Below are positions 49,735 to 58,838 of a stretch of DNA of 64,000 nt, in pieces. Under the pieces are notes generated by a model. The model saw only the letters and a list, made by a program, of their open reading frames with translations, was not told the DNA's origin and made no database searches. How positions within the stretch are numbered: position 1 is the stretch's first letter; each line of letters opens with the position of its first letter. Source of the DNA: Rhodanobacteraceae bacterium ZG21-1 (lineage in GTDB: Bacteria > Pseudomonadota > Gammaproteobacteria > Xanthomonadales > Rhodanobacteraceae). The stretch is taken from assembly GCA_021390615.1 (NCBI GenBank), contig JAJEJU010000025.1, forward strand, positions 62,001-126,000, in the 5' to 3' direction. Both the position numbers and the translations under genes were made by a program.

Positions 49735-51423
49735 TTACTTCCGAGGACGCGCATCCAGCCAGGCCACGGCGCGCGGCCATTGCCGGGACATCGCATATTT
49801 GCGGAACGAACCGCCATCACGGCTAAAGCGAGAGGGATCGGCGCCGGCCTGCAGCAGCAGCATGGCGACGTCGTCGCTATCGGTATAGCCGAGCGCCGCG
49901 ATGCCATCCTTGTCGGCGGCCGAAGGATTCAAACCCAGGCCGAGCAGATAGCGCGCGAAATCCACATCGTTCGCCTTGGCGGCGATATGCAGCAGGTTCT
50001 TCCCCTCCGCATCGACGGCCTTGGGATTGCAACCCTTAGCGATCAGCCAGCGGGCGATCGCCAGGCCGTCCCAACGGGGCACGGCATGAGGATCACGATC
50101 GACTTCCCACTGATAGCTGTTGTATTCCAGCAGCAAGGTCACCGGCGACTCCCGATGCACCGGCCTGATCTCGGCCACGTCGTCGAAGCTCAGCGACGGC
50201 CGCGCGCGGGCTCCTGCGGCATCCCAGACGGCCTTCACCGCGGCCAGCTGGCCGCCGGCGATGGCTGCGCGAAACGCCGCATCGATCTTCCACGACTCCG
50301 GCTTGCCGTCGGTGCGCAGGGCACCGCGTTCAATCAACGGTTGCACCAGCCTCCAGCGATGATTCCGCAAGGCCATTTCCAGCAAGGAACCGGGTTTGCC
50401 TCGCACCAGCCTGCTGTCGCCCAGATCGCTGCCCTGCAGCGGCGCACCCAGCTGGATAAGGGCCAGTGGGCCGTCGTCGTTGCCTTTGGAAAACGGGTGC
50501 ATCACGGTACGCGCAAGCAAATCCGCGCCGGCCTGCGAATCGAACTTGAAGCCTTCCGACTTCAGCTGTGCCACCGCCTCGCTCGACAGATAGATCCACT
50601 GGTCACTGTGCGTCACCCGGTCGACTTCCTGCTCGAAGTCGGACACGGCAGCCGGCATGCCGACCCAGGGGCCCGCATAGTCCACCAGCTTGTGGACCTG
50701 CCCGCCCATGTCCATCGTCAGCACGAATGTCGGCAAGTCGGTGACTTCTGCGCGATATTCCGGCCGCAGCGACCAGATGTCCTTGGCGCGCAGACTGTCG
50801 ACCAGCTTGGCCACATCCTGCACGGGAATGCGATAACGATGTTCGCCCTCGACATCGGTGACGTATTTTCCCAGGTAGACCACCCTGCCGTCGCCATAGA
50901 CATCCACCTGGTAAGCCGGACAGGAACCGAAGCAGGCAGTGCGCTCCAGCGTGATATGCACCTGATCGAGCGGCACTTCGGGCAGCGGCAGGTGCTTCTC
51001 GGGCAGCTCCTGGGCTCGAACGTGTTCCTTGAACACCGCCGCCACAGGCTTGCCGTCCTCGGTGAAAGGCGCGTAGCGCCAGGTATTCAAGCCATCGACC
51101 AAGGCGCGTTGCCGATCGTCCAGCGCGACTTCGCGGTCGCGAAAATCCTTGGCGGCATAGCAGACCACCTTGCCGGACTCGTCCGTCCTCAGCGTCAGGT
51201 CCAACGTCCCGGACCACGACATAGCTTCGCCGATCTTCGCGTCAAAGGGGTAGCTGATGACCGGCAGGTCGAATGAGCGATGCGCGGCGACTTCGTCATC
51301 CGACGGCGCATAGGCAAGCAGTTGATCCGTGCTGCAGCGGGCGACGCCGGCAGCATGCGCCGGCACGCTGCCAAGGATCATCGCGGCGAGCAGGATGCCG
51401 GCATGTAGACAAAAGCGTTTCAT
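49735..51423 (-). CDS. Exported DUF6438/ankyrin-repeat protein
   Basis: 562 residues from ATG 51423 (GAGGG upstream). A signal peptide is present (MKRFCLHAGILLAAMILGSVPAHAA). Residues 35-135 form a TonB-C-like beta domain with two cysteines. A DUF6438-like domain follows, with the landmark RTACFGSCPAYQVDVYGDG. The C-terminal third contains two or three ankyrin-like repeats (GKNLLHIAAKANDVDFARYL and GIAALGYTDSDDVAMLLLQAGAD). Probably a periplasmic interaction protein; function unknown. Confidence 0.85.
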   Translation of the reverse strand: MKRFCLHAGILLAAMILGSVPAHAAGVARCSTDQLLAYAPSDDEVAAHRSFDLPVISYPFDAKIGEAMSWSGTLDLTLRTDESGKVVCYAAKDFRDREVALDDRQRALVDGLNTWRYAPFTEDGKPVAAVFKEHVRAQELPEKHLPLPEVPLDQVHITLERTACFGSCPAYQVDVYGDGRVVYLGKYVTDVEGEHRYRIPVQDVAKLVDSLRAKDIWSLRPEYRAEVTDLPTFVLTMDMGGQVHKLVDYAGPWVGMPAAVSDFEQEVDRVTHSDQWIYLSSEAVAQLKSEGFKFDSQAGADLLARTVMHPFSKGNDDGPLALIQLGAPLQGSDLGDSRLVRGKPGSLLEMALRNHRWRLVQPLIERGALRTDGKPESWKIDAAFRAAIAGGQLAAVKAVWDAAGARARPSLSFDDVAEIRPVHRESPVTLLLEYNSYQWEVDRDPHAVPRWDGLAIARWLIAKGCNPKAVDAEGKNLLHIAAKANDVDFARYLLGLGLNPSAADKDGIAALGYTDSDDVAMLLLQAGADPSRFSRDGGSFRKYAMSRQWPRAVAWLDARPRK

Positions 51424-51536
51424 CGCAGGTTCCCTCATAGTCGAATGCCATCGGCGCGACGCGACAGACAGGCTTCCATAAAGCGCCACGCCGCCGGGCT
51501 CCGCACGCGTTTCTCCCACGAGCGGCATCACCTCGT

Positions 51537-52697
51537 TCAACGCGTCGGCCAGTGCCAGGCCGGCTCGTCGAGCATGCCCTGGCCAACGATGCGGGTCTGG
51601 CCGAGCTCCTTTTCCAGCTCGATGGCATGGCAGTCCGGCGTCGCCTCCAGCGCCGCGACCAGCCGCGCGGCATGCGACACCACCCAGATCTGGCTGTGCC
51701 GCGCGGCCTGCGCAATCAGGCGCGCCAGCGCCGGCAGCAGGTCGGGATGCAGGCTGGTCTCCGGCTCGTTCAGCACCATCAACGGGGGCGGCCGCGGCGT
51801 GTGCAGGGCGGCGATCCACAATAGATAACGCAAGGTGCCGTCGGACAGCTCGGCCGCCGACAGCGGACGCAGCAGGCCGTGCTGGCGGAACGTGAGACCG
51901 AAGCGGCCGTCGCGGATCTCTACCGCCACGGCCGCGCCCGGGAACGCATCTTCGACCGCCGCATCCAGCGAACGCGCGTCGCCGGTTTCGCGGATGGTCT
52001 GCCAGGCGGCGGCGAGGTCGTGGCCGTCATGGCTGAGCACCGGCGTGCGCGTGCCGATCTGCGGCCAGCGTGCCGGGGCATCAGCGTCGGAACGGAAATG
52101 ATCGTAGAAGCGCCAGCCGCGGATCGATTCGCGCAGCAGCATCACTTCCGGCGCGCGCTGCAGGTCGGCGATCTGGGTGAAGATGCTGTCGAAACCGTTC
52201 ACGCGTTCGGACAGCACGCTCCAGCTGCGGCCGTCGCGCACCCGCACGATCGCTCCGCGCCGCTCCACCAGCAGGTTGGCCTGACGCAGGAACGGGCCGT
52301 TCCAGATCGACTCGCATTTGATCTGCGGATCGAGCGAGAACGACGAGGCCGGCGGCGGCGGCAGGCCGAGATCGATGGCATAGCCGAAGTCCTCGCCGGC
52401 GAAGCCCAGCTTCAGCGCCACCGGCTCCTGCCGCGGCCCGCCCTGGATCGGCACCTCGCCGCGTTCCATGCCGCGGCTGAAGCGCTCCGGGCCCGCCCAT
52501 AGCGTGGAAGGCAGGCCGCCCTCGCGGGCCAGCGCGTTGACCACGCCGCCCTGGGCCGTCTCGGCCAGCAGGCGCAGCGCGCGATACAGGTTGGACTTGC
52601 CGCTGCCATTGGCCCCGGTGACCAGGTTGAGCCGCCCCAGCGGCATGTTCAGCGCGCGCAGCGAACGGTAATTGGCGATGGCCAGCGTGCTCAGCAT
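51537..52697 (-). CDS. AAA-family ATPase (RecF/OLD-like, DUF2813 type)
   Basis: 386 residues. GGGGAGAGG lies upstream of ATG 52697. Walker A is GANGSGKSN (residues 28-36), the ABC-type signature LSDGTLRYL, Walker B VLNEPETSLHP, and the H-loop-like VVSHAARLV near residue 350. This matches stand-alone ATPases related to RecF and OLD family proteins, some of which work in phage defence with a nuclease. No nuclease domain or partner gene is seen here, so a repair or unknown role is equally likely. Confidence 0.9.
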   Translation of the reverse strand: MLSTLAIANYRSLRALNMPLGRLNLVTGANGSGKSNLYRALRLLAETAQGGVVNALAREGGLPSTLWAGPERFSRGMERGEVPIQGGPRQEPVALKLGFAGEDFGYAIDLGLPPPPASSFSLDPQIKCESIWNGPFLRQANLLVERRGAIVRVRDGRSWSVLSERVNGFDSIFTQIADLQRAPEVMLLRESIRGWRFYDHFRSDADAPARWPQIGTRTPVLSHDGHDLAAAWQTIRETGDARSLDAAVEDAFPGAAVAVEIRDGRFGLTFRQHGLLRPLSAAELSDGTLRYLLWIAALHTPRPPPLMVLNEPETSLHPDLLPALARLIAQAARHSQIWVVSHAARLVAALEATPDCHAIELEKELGQTRIVGQGMLDEPAWHWPTR

Positions 52698-52854
52698 CGA
52701 CGCCTCTCCCCTCCATGGATCGTATCGCGCAGTGTCGCCGGTCCGCCGGCAAAAAGCAGCTCCCGCCGATGGTGACCAATGGCCCAATCCGCCGGCCTGG
52801 CCTTGTGTTGTAGTGCCCGCATCGATGCTGCATATCGCGGCCGGAGAAATCATC

Positions 52855-54708
52855 ATGCCGAAGTACTTCCTGCCTGCGCTGGGATGCATGGCGGCGCTCG
52901 CCGCGCCGGCCGCCATCGCTGCTGCTGCGATGCCGAGTGCGGCCCAGGTGCTGGACGCCAACCATGCCGCGGTCGGCGACATGCCCGCCGCCGGCACGCT
53001 GCAGCTCGACTATCGCTATGCAGCGGACGGCCTGGTCGGCACGCGTCGCGCCATCGTCGACCTGGCCAGCGGCGCCTATGTCGACGCCGATGCGGCCGGC
53101 GCGGTCACCCGCGGCGAAGGCTACGACGGCCGCCTGCCGTGGATGCGCGACTTCTCCGGCGCCTATACACCGCAGCAGGGCGGCGACCGCATCCCGGTCG
53201 CGGTGAGCGAGGCCTACCGGCGCGCGAATCGGTGGTGGCGCGCCGATCGTGGCGGCGCCGCCATTGCCTATCTCGGCCGCGAGATCATCGACGGCAACGC
53301 CTACGATCATCTCTCGATCGCACCGCAGGGCGGCCAGCCGTTCGAGGCCTGGTTCGATGCGCACACTCACTTGCTTGGACGCATCGCCGAGACGCAGCAG
53401 TTCTTCAAGACCCGTACCTTCTACACCGATTACCGCCGCGAAGGCGCCGCCCTGCTGCCGCATGCGTTGAGCTTCGATCCAGGCGTGGGCAAGGACTACT
53501 ACGAAAGCCTGCAGCTGCAGCACGCCGACTTCAGTGCAGCGCGGTCGCCGGCATCCTATGCCTGCCCCGACGAGGCACCCACCGGCATGACTCTCGACGG
53601 CGGCAAGCCCAGCGTCAGCATGCCGTTCCGGCTGCTCAACAATCACATCTACGTGCAGGGCCGGGTGAACGGCAAGGGGCCGTATAACTTCATCGTCGAC
53701 ACCGGCGGCAATACCTTGCTGTCGCCGCGCATCGCGGCCGAGGCCGGGCTCGAGACGCAGGGCTCGGCGGCCTCTTCCGGCACCGGCGAGAAGACCCAGA
53801 CCAGCGGCTTCGCCCTGGCCCGCGACATCGACGTCGGCGGCGTGCGCATGAACGACCAGCTCGCCATGATTACCCCGGTCTACGACGTCTCGATCGAAGG
53901 CATCCCGGTCGACGGCATGATCGGCTTCGAGGTGTTCCGCCGCTTCGCGGTGCGCATCGACTATGGCCGCCACGTGCTGACCGTCACCGACTTCGCACAC
54001 TTCGACCCGCGCGGCGCGGGCACGCCAGTGCCCTTCGTGTTCTACGACCACCTGCCCTTCGTGCAGGGCCGCATCGACGGCATGCCGGCACGCTTCGACA
54101 TCGACACCGGCTCGCGCAGCGAGCTGGACATCACCAGCCCGTTCGCCGACAAGGCCCGCCTGCGCGAGCGCTATGCCAAGGGCGTCAGCGCCATCGTCGG
54201 CTGGGGCGTGGGCGGTTCGTCACGCTCCTACGTGGTGCGCATCCCCAGCGTGGAGCTGGGCAGCGTGAAGCTGGAAAACGTGGTGGGCGGCCTGTCCGAG
54301 AGCAAGGGCGGCTCGATCAGCGACACCAACTATGAAGGCAACATCGGCAGCGGCCTGCTCAAGCGCTTTGTGGTGAGTTTCGACTACGCGCACCAGCGCA
54401 TGTATCTGCAGCGGCTGCAGCCGCCGCCGGCCGACGCCGGCCAGTTCGACCGCTCGGGACTGTGGCTCAACGCCGAGGACGGTGGCTATCGCGTGGTCGG
54501 TCTCGCCGCCGGCAGCGCGGCAGCCGAGGCCGGTCTGGCCGAGGGCGACGTGATCCTGCGCCTGGACGGCAAGCCGGCCGAGACAGCGCAGCTGTCCGCC
54601 ACGCGCGAACTGCTGCGCACGCGCCCCGTCGGCAGCGTGGTGGACGTGGTGTACCGGCGCGCCGGCAGCGAGCACAGCGCCCGGCTGCGCCTGCGCGACC
54701 AGATCTGA
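52855..54708 (+). CDS. Double retropepsin-like aspartyl protease with C-terminal PDZ domain, exported
   Basis: 617 residues; GGAG lies 9 bases before the ATG. A signal peptide is present (PALGCMAALAAPAAIAAAA). Residues 30-240 are a beta-rich domain of unknown role. Two aspartyl-protease half-sites follow: D-T-G in FIVDTGGNTLLSP (near 285) and again in FDIDTGSRSELDI (near 420). A PDZ domain ends the protein (SGLWL, GYRVVGLAAGSAAAEAGLAEGD in part, VILRLDGKP). A chain with two DTG lobes could form a pepsin-like bilobal active site. Likely periplasmic. Confidence 0.88.
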   Translation: MPKYFLPALGCMAALAAPAAIAAAAMPSAAQVLDANHAAVGDMPAAGTLQLDYRYAADGLVGTRRAIVDLASGAYVDADAAGAVTRGEGYDGRLPWMRDFSGAYTPQQGGDRIPVAVSEAYRRANRWWRADRGGAAIAYLGREIIDGNAYDHLSIAPQGGQPFEAWFDAHTHLLGRIAETQQFFKTRTFYTDYRREGAALLPHALSFDPGVGKDYYESLQLQHADFSAARSPASYACPDEAPTGMTLDGGKPSVSMPFRLLNNHIYVQGRVNGKGPYNFIVDTGGNTLLSPRIAAEAGLETQGSAASSGTGEKTQTSGFALARDIDVGGVRMNDQLAMITPVYDVSIEGIPVDGMIGFEVFRRFAVRIDYGRHVLTVTDFAHFDPRGAGTPVPFVFYDHLPFVQGRIDGMPARFDIDTGSRSELDITSPFADKARLRERYAKGVSAIVGWGVGGSSRSYVVRIPSVELGSVKLENVVGGLSESKGGSISDTNYEGNIGSGLLKRFVVSFDYAHQRMYLQRLQPPPADAGQFDRSGLWLNAEDGGYRVVGLAAGSAAAEAGLAEGDVILRLDGKPAETAQLSATRELLRTRPVGSVVDVVYRRAGSEHSARLRLRDQI

Positions 54709-54888
54709 ACGGCTTGCCGCACGGCCGGCATGCGCGACCGTGCGGCAGGCTCAACGATGTCGATCACGCCGTATGCGGCGCCAAGCCACGGTGCCGATCG
54801 TGCCGTGACGCGGTGGCGAGAAAGGTGTCGGCTCATCGCCGCTCGTCGATGCCAGGCATGCGCCACGCGTGGCGCCGAACGAACGCCG

Positions 54889-55812
54889 CTAGCGCACCGA
54901 AGGTACCAGCGCCACCGGCCCTTGCCGCGCCCATTTCGGCGCCGACAGCGACGCCACGATGCGCGCCACTTCCGCCAGCACCGCGGTGCGCCCGTCGCTG
55001 TCGATCGCGTGATTGATGTAGTAGGACGTCACCAGCAAGGGCCCCCGGCGCGGCGGCCAGGCGATCGCGATGTCGTTGTTGGCGTCCTGGCCCGAGCCGG
55101 TCTTGTCGCCGACACGCCAGTCCGGTGGCAGGCCGGCGCGCAAGGCATGCGGGCCGGTCTGGCTGGCCACCAGCCAATCGGTGAGCTGTCGGCGCGAGGC
55201 TGCGGACAGGACATCGCCCAGCAGCACGCGGCGCATGTCGGCCAGCATCGCCGCCGGCGTGGTCGTGTCCTGCTCGCCGTTGGCCATGTTGAGATCGGGT
55301 TCGATGTGATCGAGCCGCGTCGCGCTGTCGCCCAGGCCGCGCGCATAAGCCGTCACCGCGGACGGACCGCCGAGGCTCTGCAGCAGAAGATTGGCGGCGG
55401 TGTTGTCGCTCAAGGTGATCGCCGCGTCGCATAGCTCGCTCACGCTCATGCCCGGCGCGCCGACCCGGTGGCTGGTGATCGGCGCGTAGGACAGCACGAC
55501 CTCCTGGCCGAACACGATGCGTCGGTCCAGCCGCTCGGCGCCACGATCGACCCGCGCCAGCACCGCGGCCACGGCAAGCAGCTTGAAGGTGCTGCAGATC
55601 AGGAAGCGTTCGTCGGCGCGATACAGCGCCTGCCTGCCGCTGTCGGTATCGATCGCGGCCACGCCCAGCCGGCCGCCGTGCCGACGCTCCAGCGCGGCCA
55701 GTTGCGCTGCGACGTCCTTGCCGCTGGCGTCCTGCGCCTGGGCGAACACGGGGCGCAGCGCGAGCGCCGACGCGCTCATCAACATGCCTTTCAGCAGGTC
55801 TCGACGATTCAT
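54889..55812 (-). CDS. Class A beta-lactamase with Tat-type signal
   Basis: 307 residues. The leader MNRRDLLKG has the twin Arg of a Tat signal. Class A active-site residues are all present: S74-T-F-K77, S135-D-N137, E171 in EPDLN (omega loop) and K237-T-G239. Hydrolyses penicillins and perhaps cephalosporins in the periplasm. Variants with carbapenemase features (paired Cys69/Cys238) cannot be asserted: Cys73 precedes the Ser but no Cys follows the KTG. No ampR-like regulator is adjacent, so expression is probably constitutive or remote-controlled. Chromosomal class A enzymes are usual in this bacterial group. Confidence 0.95.
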   Translation of the reverse strand: MNRRDLLKGMLMSASALALRPVFAQAQDASGKDVAAQLAALERRHGGRLGVAAIDTDSGRQALYRADERFLICSTFKLLAVAAVLARVDRGAERLDRRIVFGQEVVLSYAPITSHRVGAPGMSVSELCDAAITLSDNTAANLLLQSLGGPSAVTAYARGLGDSATRLDHIEPDLNMANGEQDTTTPAAMLADMRRVLLGDVLSAASRRQLTDWLVASQTGPHALRAGLPPDWRVGDKTGSGQDANNDIAIAWPPRRGPLLVTSYYINHAIDSDGRTAVLAEVARIVASLSAPKWARQGPVALVPSVR

Positions 55813-56386
55813 GGTTTGCCTTTGGGGATGCCGGGGGTGTGGGCAGCTTCATGGTATCGGCTGCCTGTCGCCATTCTCGCCGAGGCCCGGGTCGATATGG
55901 CGCCGGAAATAGGGCAATCCACGGGCAGGCACGCGATGAATCAGCTCATGTACGCGGCTGCATGATGTCCTACATGCCTATGTCTAGCCGGTGGATTGTT
56001 CGTTTCCGCGCCGGCGAATCCGCGACCATGCCAGCCGCCACGCGACGCTTCCCGATAAGTCATGCCATCTACTGCGCAATCGCTCGGGCTGGCATCCTGG
56101 ATCGATGACTGCGTAGCAGCTTGGCATCATGACGCGCCGAGGCTGGACGCAGCCTGAGAGTTCGGCGAACACGATGCGCCGCCCGGCATCGATGCGCCTT
56201 CGACGCCGCTGCCGCCGTGTGCGCTGCCGCTAAAGCTGGCGACAGAGCCAAGGCGGAGAAAGCCTTACGGGAAACTGAGTACCTCGCCGCTGCGCAAATC
56301 CAGCTTCCTTGAATGGCAGACACAGGCTCATCTAAAGAAGCGGTGCCAGATGATGCACTGAATCTGGCTCAAGCTGGCTTTGCACT
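55813..56386. other. 574-base region without a convincing gene
   Basis: Between the beta-lactamase and the trypsin-like protease genes on the minus strand. Several short frames exist in both directions, but none has a ribosome site, family motif or coding-type codon use. Nothing else stands out. Confidence 0.4.
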
Positions 56387-57259
56387 TCAGTGCCCGGCCA
56401 TCACCTGATCGATCCACGACGCATAAAAGCTCACCCGCGCCGCGGCGAAACGCTGCCCGCACATACCCATGCGAAACGAGCCGTCTTTCGTCTGCTGCTG
56501 GATATGCCGCACCTCGCTGTCCGTGCCGTCGAGGCCATGGGTAACGCCGGCCACATAGGTGCGTCCGCCCACCGTAATGGTGAGCGGGCCGCCGCTATCC
56601 CCGCCGGCGGTGGCTCCGCTGAGCTTAGGCGCGCCGGCGCCACAGTCGAATACGTAGCGCAACCACACGCCGTCGGTTCGGGCAAGGCGATTTTCCGCGT
56701 GACGCAGCTGGGTTCGATGCGTTTCGCTATCCGGTGCGCCGGTGAGATCGGTGCCGGTAGCGCCTGCGCCATAGACGTCGGCCAGCAGCCCAGGCCTGGC
56801 GTTGCCGCGGTCGATCGGCAACGGCGCGACATCGGTCACCGGCTCGGTCAGTTCGATCAAGGCCACATCGTGCAGCGCATTCATTGCCGTACCGTATTGA
56901 TGGGCAAAGACGTCGGGCTCAGTCGTCTTGATGTGCTCGAACATCTGCTTCCATTGCACCCACGCCGGAGGGAAATCCGGGTACACGATGATGCGGCTCA
57001 CCGCGCGGCGCTTCCCGTTGATCGTCACGAAGTGCTCTTCCGGCATCTGCTGCATCATGTTCACGGCGTGCGCTGCGGTGAGCACCCAACGCGGCGCGAT
57101 CAGGGTGCCATGGCCTTCGTCGGGCAGATCGGCCAAGGCCGGGATGGCGGAAGGGCTGATGCGGTAGCTCGCGTCGGGCTGGTCGTGGCGGATCACGATG
57201 GCGCCGGCGCTCGTGCTGAGCAGCCACAGCGGCAGGGCGAGGCGGAGAGCTTTCCTCAT
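56387..57259 (-). CDS. Trypsin-like serine protease (S1 family), exported
   Basis: 290 residues from the ATG at 57259, which has AAAGGA upstream. A signal peptide is present (MRKALRLALPLWLLSTSAGA). The catalytic triad is clear: His in TAAHAV, Asp in DVALIEL, Ser in GGDSGGPL. A Cys pair lies near FDCGAG and GMCGQR. It would act in the periplasm or outside the cell; the first residues after the signal form a short propeptide-like stretch. No dedicated inhibitor gene is adjacent. Confidence 0.93.
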   Translation of the reverse strand: MRKALRLALPLWLLSTSAGAIVIRHDQPDASYRISPSAIPALADLPDEGHGTLIAPRWVLTAAHAVNMMQQMPEEHFVTINGKRRAVSRIIVYPDFPPAWVQWKQMFEHIKTTEPDVFAHQYGTAMNALHDVALIELTEPVTDVAPLPIDRGNARPGLLADVYGAGATGTDLTGAPDSETHRTQLRHAENRLARTDGVWLRYVFDCGAGAPKLSGATAGGDSGGPLTITVGGRTYVAGVTHGLDGTDSEVRHIQQQTKDGSFRMGMCGQRFAAARVSFYASWIDQVMAGH

Positions 57260-57611
57260 GCGGTTTTTTCCTTTGACCTTAAGCAATGGGAACAGCTTGT
57301 CATGCAGATGGCTCGGAGCCGCTGACAGCACTGTGGGGTCGCCGTGCGGCAGGCACAGCCGGTGCTCGGTGTTCTGATGCATGCCTCAGTAAATCCTGCT
57401 CCCAACCTGTAGCTCAGGCCGGCCGCACCGCAGTCCGCGATGTTCGTCAGCGACGCTGAAGCCAGGCTTTTCGAAGCGATGCTCGGCATGACGATTGGCG
57501 GTTTGGCTGGACATGCTGTCGCAGCGGGAATCTTCAGCGAAAACAAGCCGTGATTGTGACGACCGGCCTTCCTGCACGTCGGCCAGATTCCCGACGAATC
57601 CGGCCAGCGCT
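57260..57611. other. 352-base gap between protease and GlxA-type regulator
   Basis: It should carry the protease promoter. A minus-strand open frame (57386-57685) overlaps the regulator's 3' end, but has no ribosome site or recognisable domain. No convincing terminator is seen. Confidence 0.4.
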
Positions 57612-58565
57612 TCAGCTGCCGAAGCGCTGCCGATACTCCGCCGGTGAACTGCCGTAGTGTGCGCGGAACGCCCGCCGGAACGCATCCGCGCTGCGAAAGC
57701 CGACGCCTGCCGCGATCCGCTCTACCGAGCCCTTGCCTGCGGTCAGGCGCAGGCAGGCCTGTTCCAGCCGCAGGCGCTCGACGAAGCGCGCCGGCGTGTC
57801 GCGGAAGGTCTCGACGAACACGCGGCGAAAATTCCGCGGGCTCATCGCCACCTGCCCGGCCAGACGCTCGACTGCCAGGTCTTCGTCCAGATGCTGCAGC
57901 AGCCAGTCGAGCAGGCCGGCCAGGCGTCCCTTGTCCTGGCTCTGAGCCGCCAGCGGCGCCGAGAACTGCGCCTGGTTGCCGGGTCGCTTCACGTACATCA
58001 CCAGATAGCGCGCCACCATCAAGGCAGCCGGCCCGCCAAGATCCTCTTCCACCAGAGCCAGGGCGAGGTCCATGCCGGCGGTGAGGCCGCCCGAGGTGGC
58101 GAACGGACCGTCGCGCAGGAACAGGCGGTCCGCCTGCAGACGCAGGGCCGGATGGCGGCGCGCCACGTCCTCGGCGTAACACCAGTGCGTGGTGACCTGG
58201 CGCCCGTCGAGCAGACCGGTGGCCGCCAGCACGTAGATGCCGGTGCAGACGCAGACCATGCGCCGGGTGGTGGCGGCACGCTCGCGCAGCCACGCGAGCA
58301 GGCGCGCGTCGGCGTTGATGACGCGACTGCCGGCGCCGCCCGGAATCAGCAGCGTGTCCAGCGCGGGAACGTCGTCGAGCGTGCAGCTCGGCATCACCAC
58401 CAGGCCGTTCTCGGCACGCACCGGCTCGCGGTCCAGGCCGACGATATGCAGCTGATAAGGCAGCTCGCCGGCGACCTGCCCGTTCGCCGTGCCGAACACG
58501 TCGAGCGGCCCGACCAGGTCGAGCGATTGCATGTTCGGGTAGGCGAGCAGCCCAATGGCAAGCAT
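57612..58565 (-). CDS. GlxA-type AraC-family transcriptional regulator
   Basis: 317 residues from ATG 58565 (MLAIGLLAYPNMQSLDLVGP); an ATG at 58625 would add 20 residues, and neither has a strong ribosome site. The N-terminal half is a DJ-1/PfpI-like domain (LIPGGAGS, and VCTGIYVLAATGLLDG in part). The C-terminal half is the AraC double helix-turn-helix (LAGQVAMSPRNFRRVFVE, then VGFRSADAFRRAF and SPAEYRQRF). This is the architecture of the GlxA/FtrA regulators. Ligand and target unknown. Confidence 0.9.
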   Translation of the reverse strand: MLAIGLLAYPNMQSLDLVGPLDVFGTANGQVAGELPYQLHIVGLDREPVRAENGLVVMPSCTLDDVPALDTLLIPGGAGSRVINADARLLAWLRERAATTRRMVCVCTGIYVLAATGLLDGRQVTTHWCYAEDVARRHPALRLQADRLFLRDGPFATSGGLTAGMDLALALVEEDLGGPAALMVARYLVMYVKRPGNQAQFSAPLAAQSQDKGRLAGLLDWLLQHLDEDLAVERLAGQVAMSPRNFRRVFVETFRDTPARFVERLRLEQACLRLTAGKGSVERIAAGVGFRSADAFRRAFRAHYGSSPAEYRQRFGS

Positions 58566-58767
58566 GGCGGGTGCCGTATTGGTGAGGGAGGCGAAGGTGC
58601 GATCTGCGGATTGCGCGCAGCGCATTCTCGCTGGCTAGAGCGAGATCATAAACAGCTGGCGATGCGCCTAGGTGGCAGGCATTCCGCGATCGCGTGCCGC
58701 ATCAGCTGCTGTCGACGCGCAGGCATCAATGCCGGCACACATCGCACATCCATCAAACAAATCCCGT

Positions 58768-58790
58768 CAGCGGCAGCGGCAGCGGCAGCG
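58768..58790. repeat. Hexanucleotide microsatellite (CAGCGG)n
   Basis: Almost four tandem copies of CAGCGG lie between the GlxA-type regulator and the amidohydrolase gene, about 50 bases past the 3' end of the latter. It may vary by slippage but is not in a reading frame. Confidence 0.7.
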
Positions 58791-58838
58791 AGACCGGCAT
58801 GGACGCAGCCTCGCTGTTCACCCCGCAACCTCAACGCC

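Noticed and set aside
57386-57685. A 99-codon minus-strand frame between the protease and GlxA-type genes
   Set aside because: It overlaps the regulator's coding end, lacks a ribosome site and has no recognisable domain.
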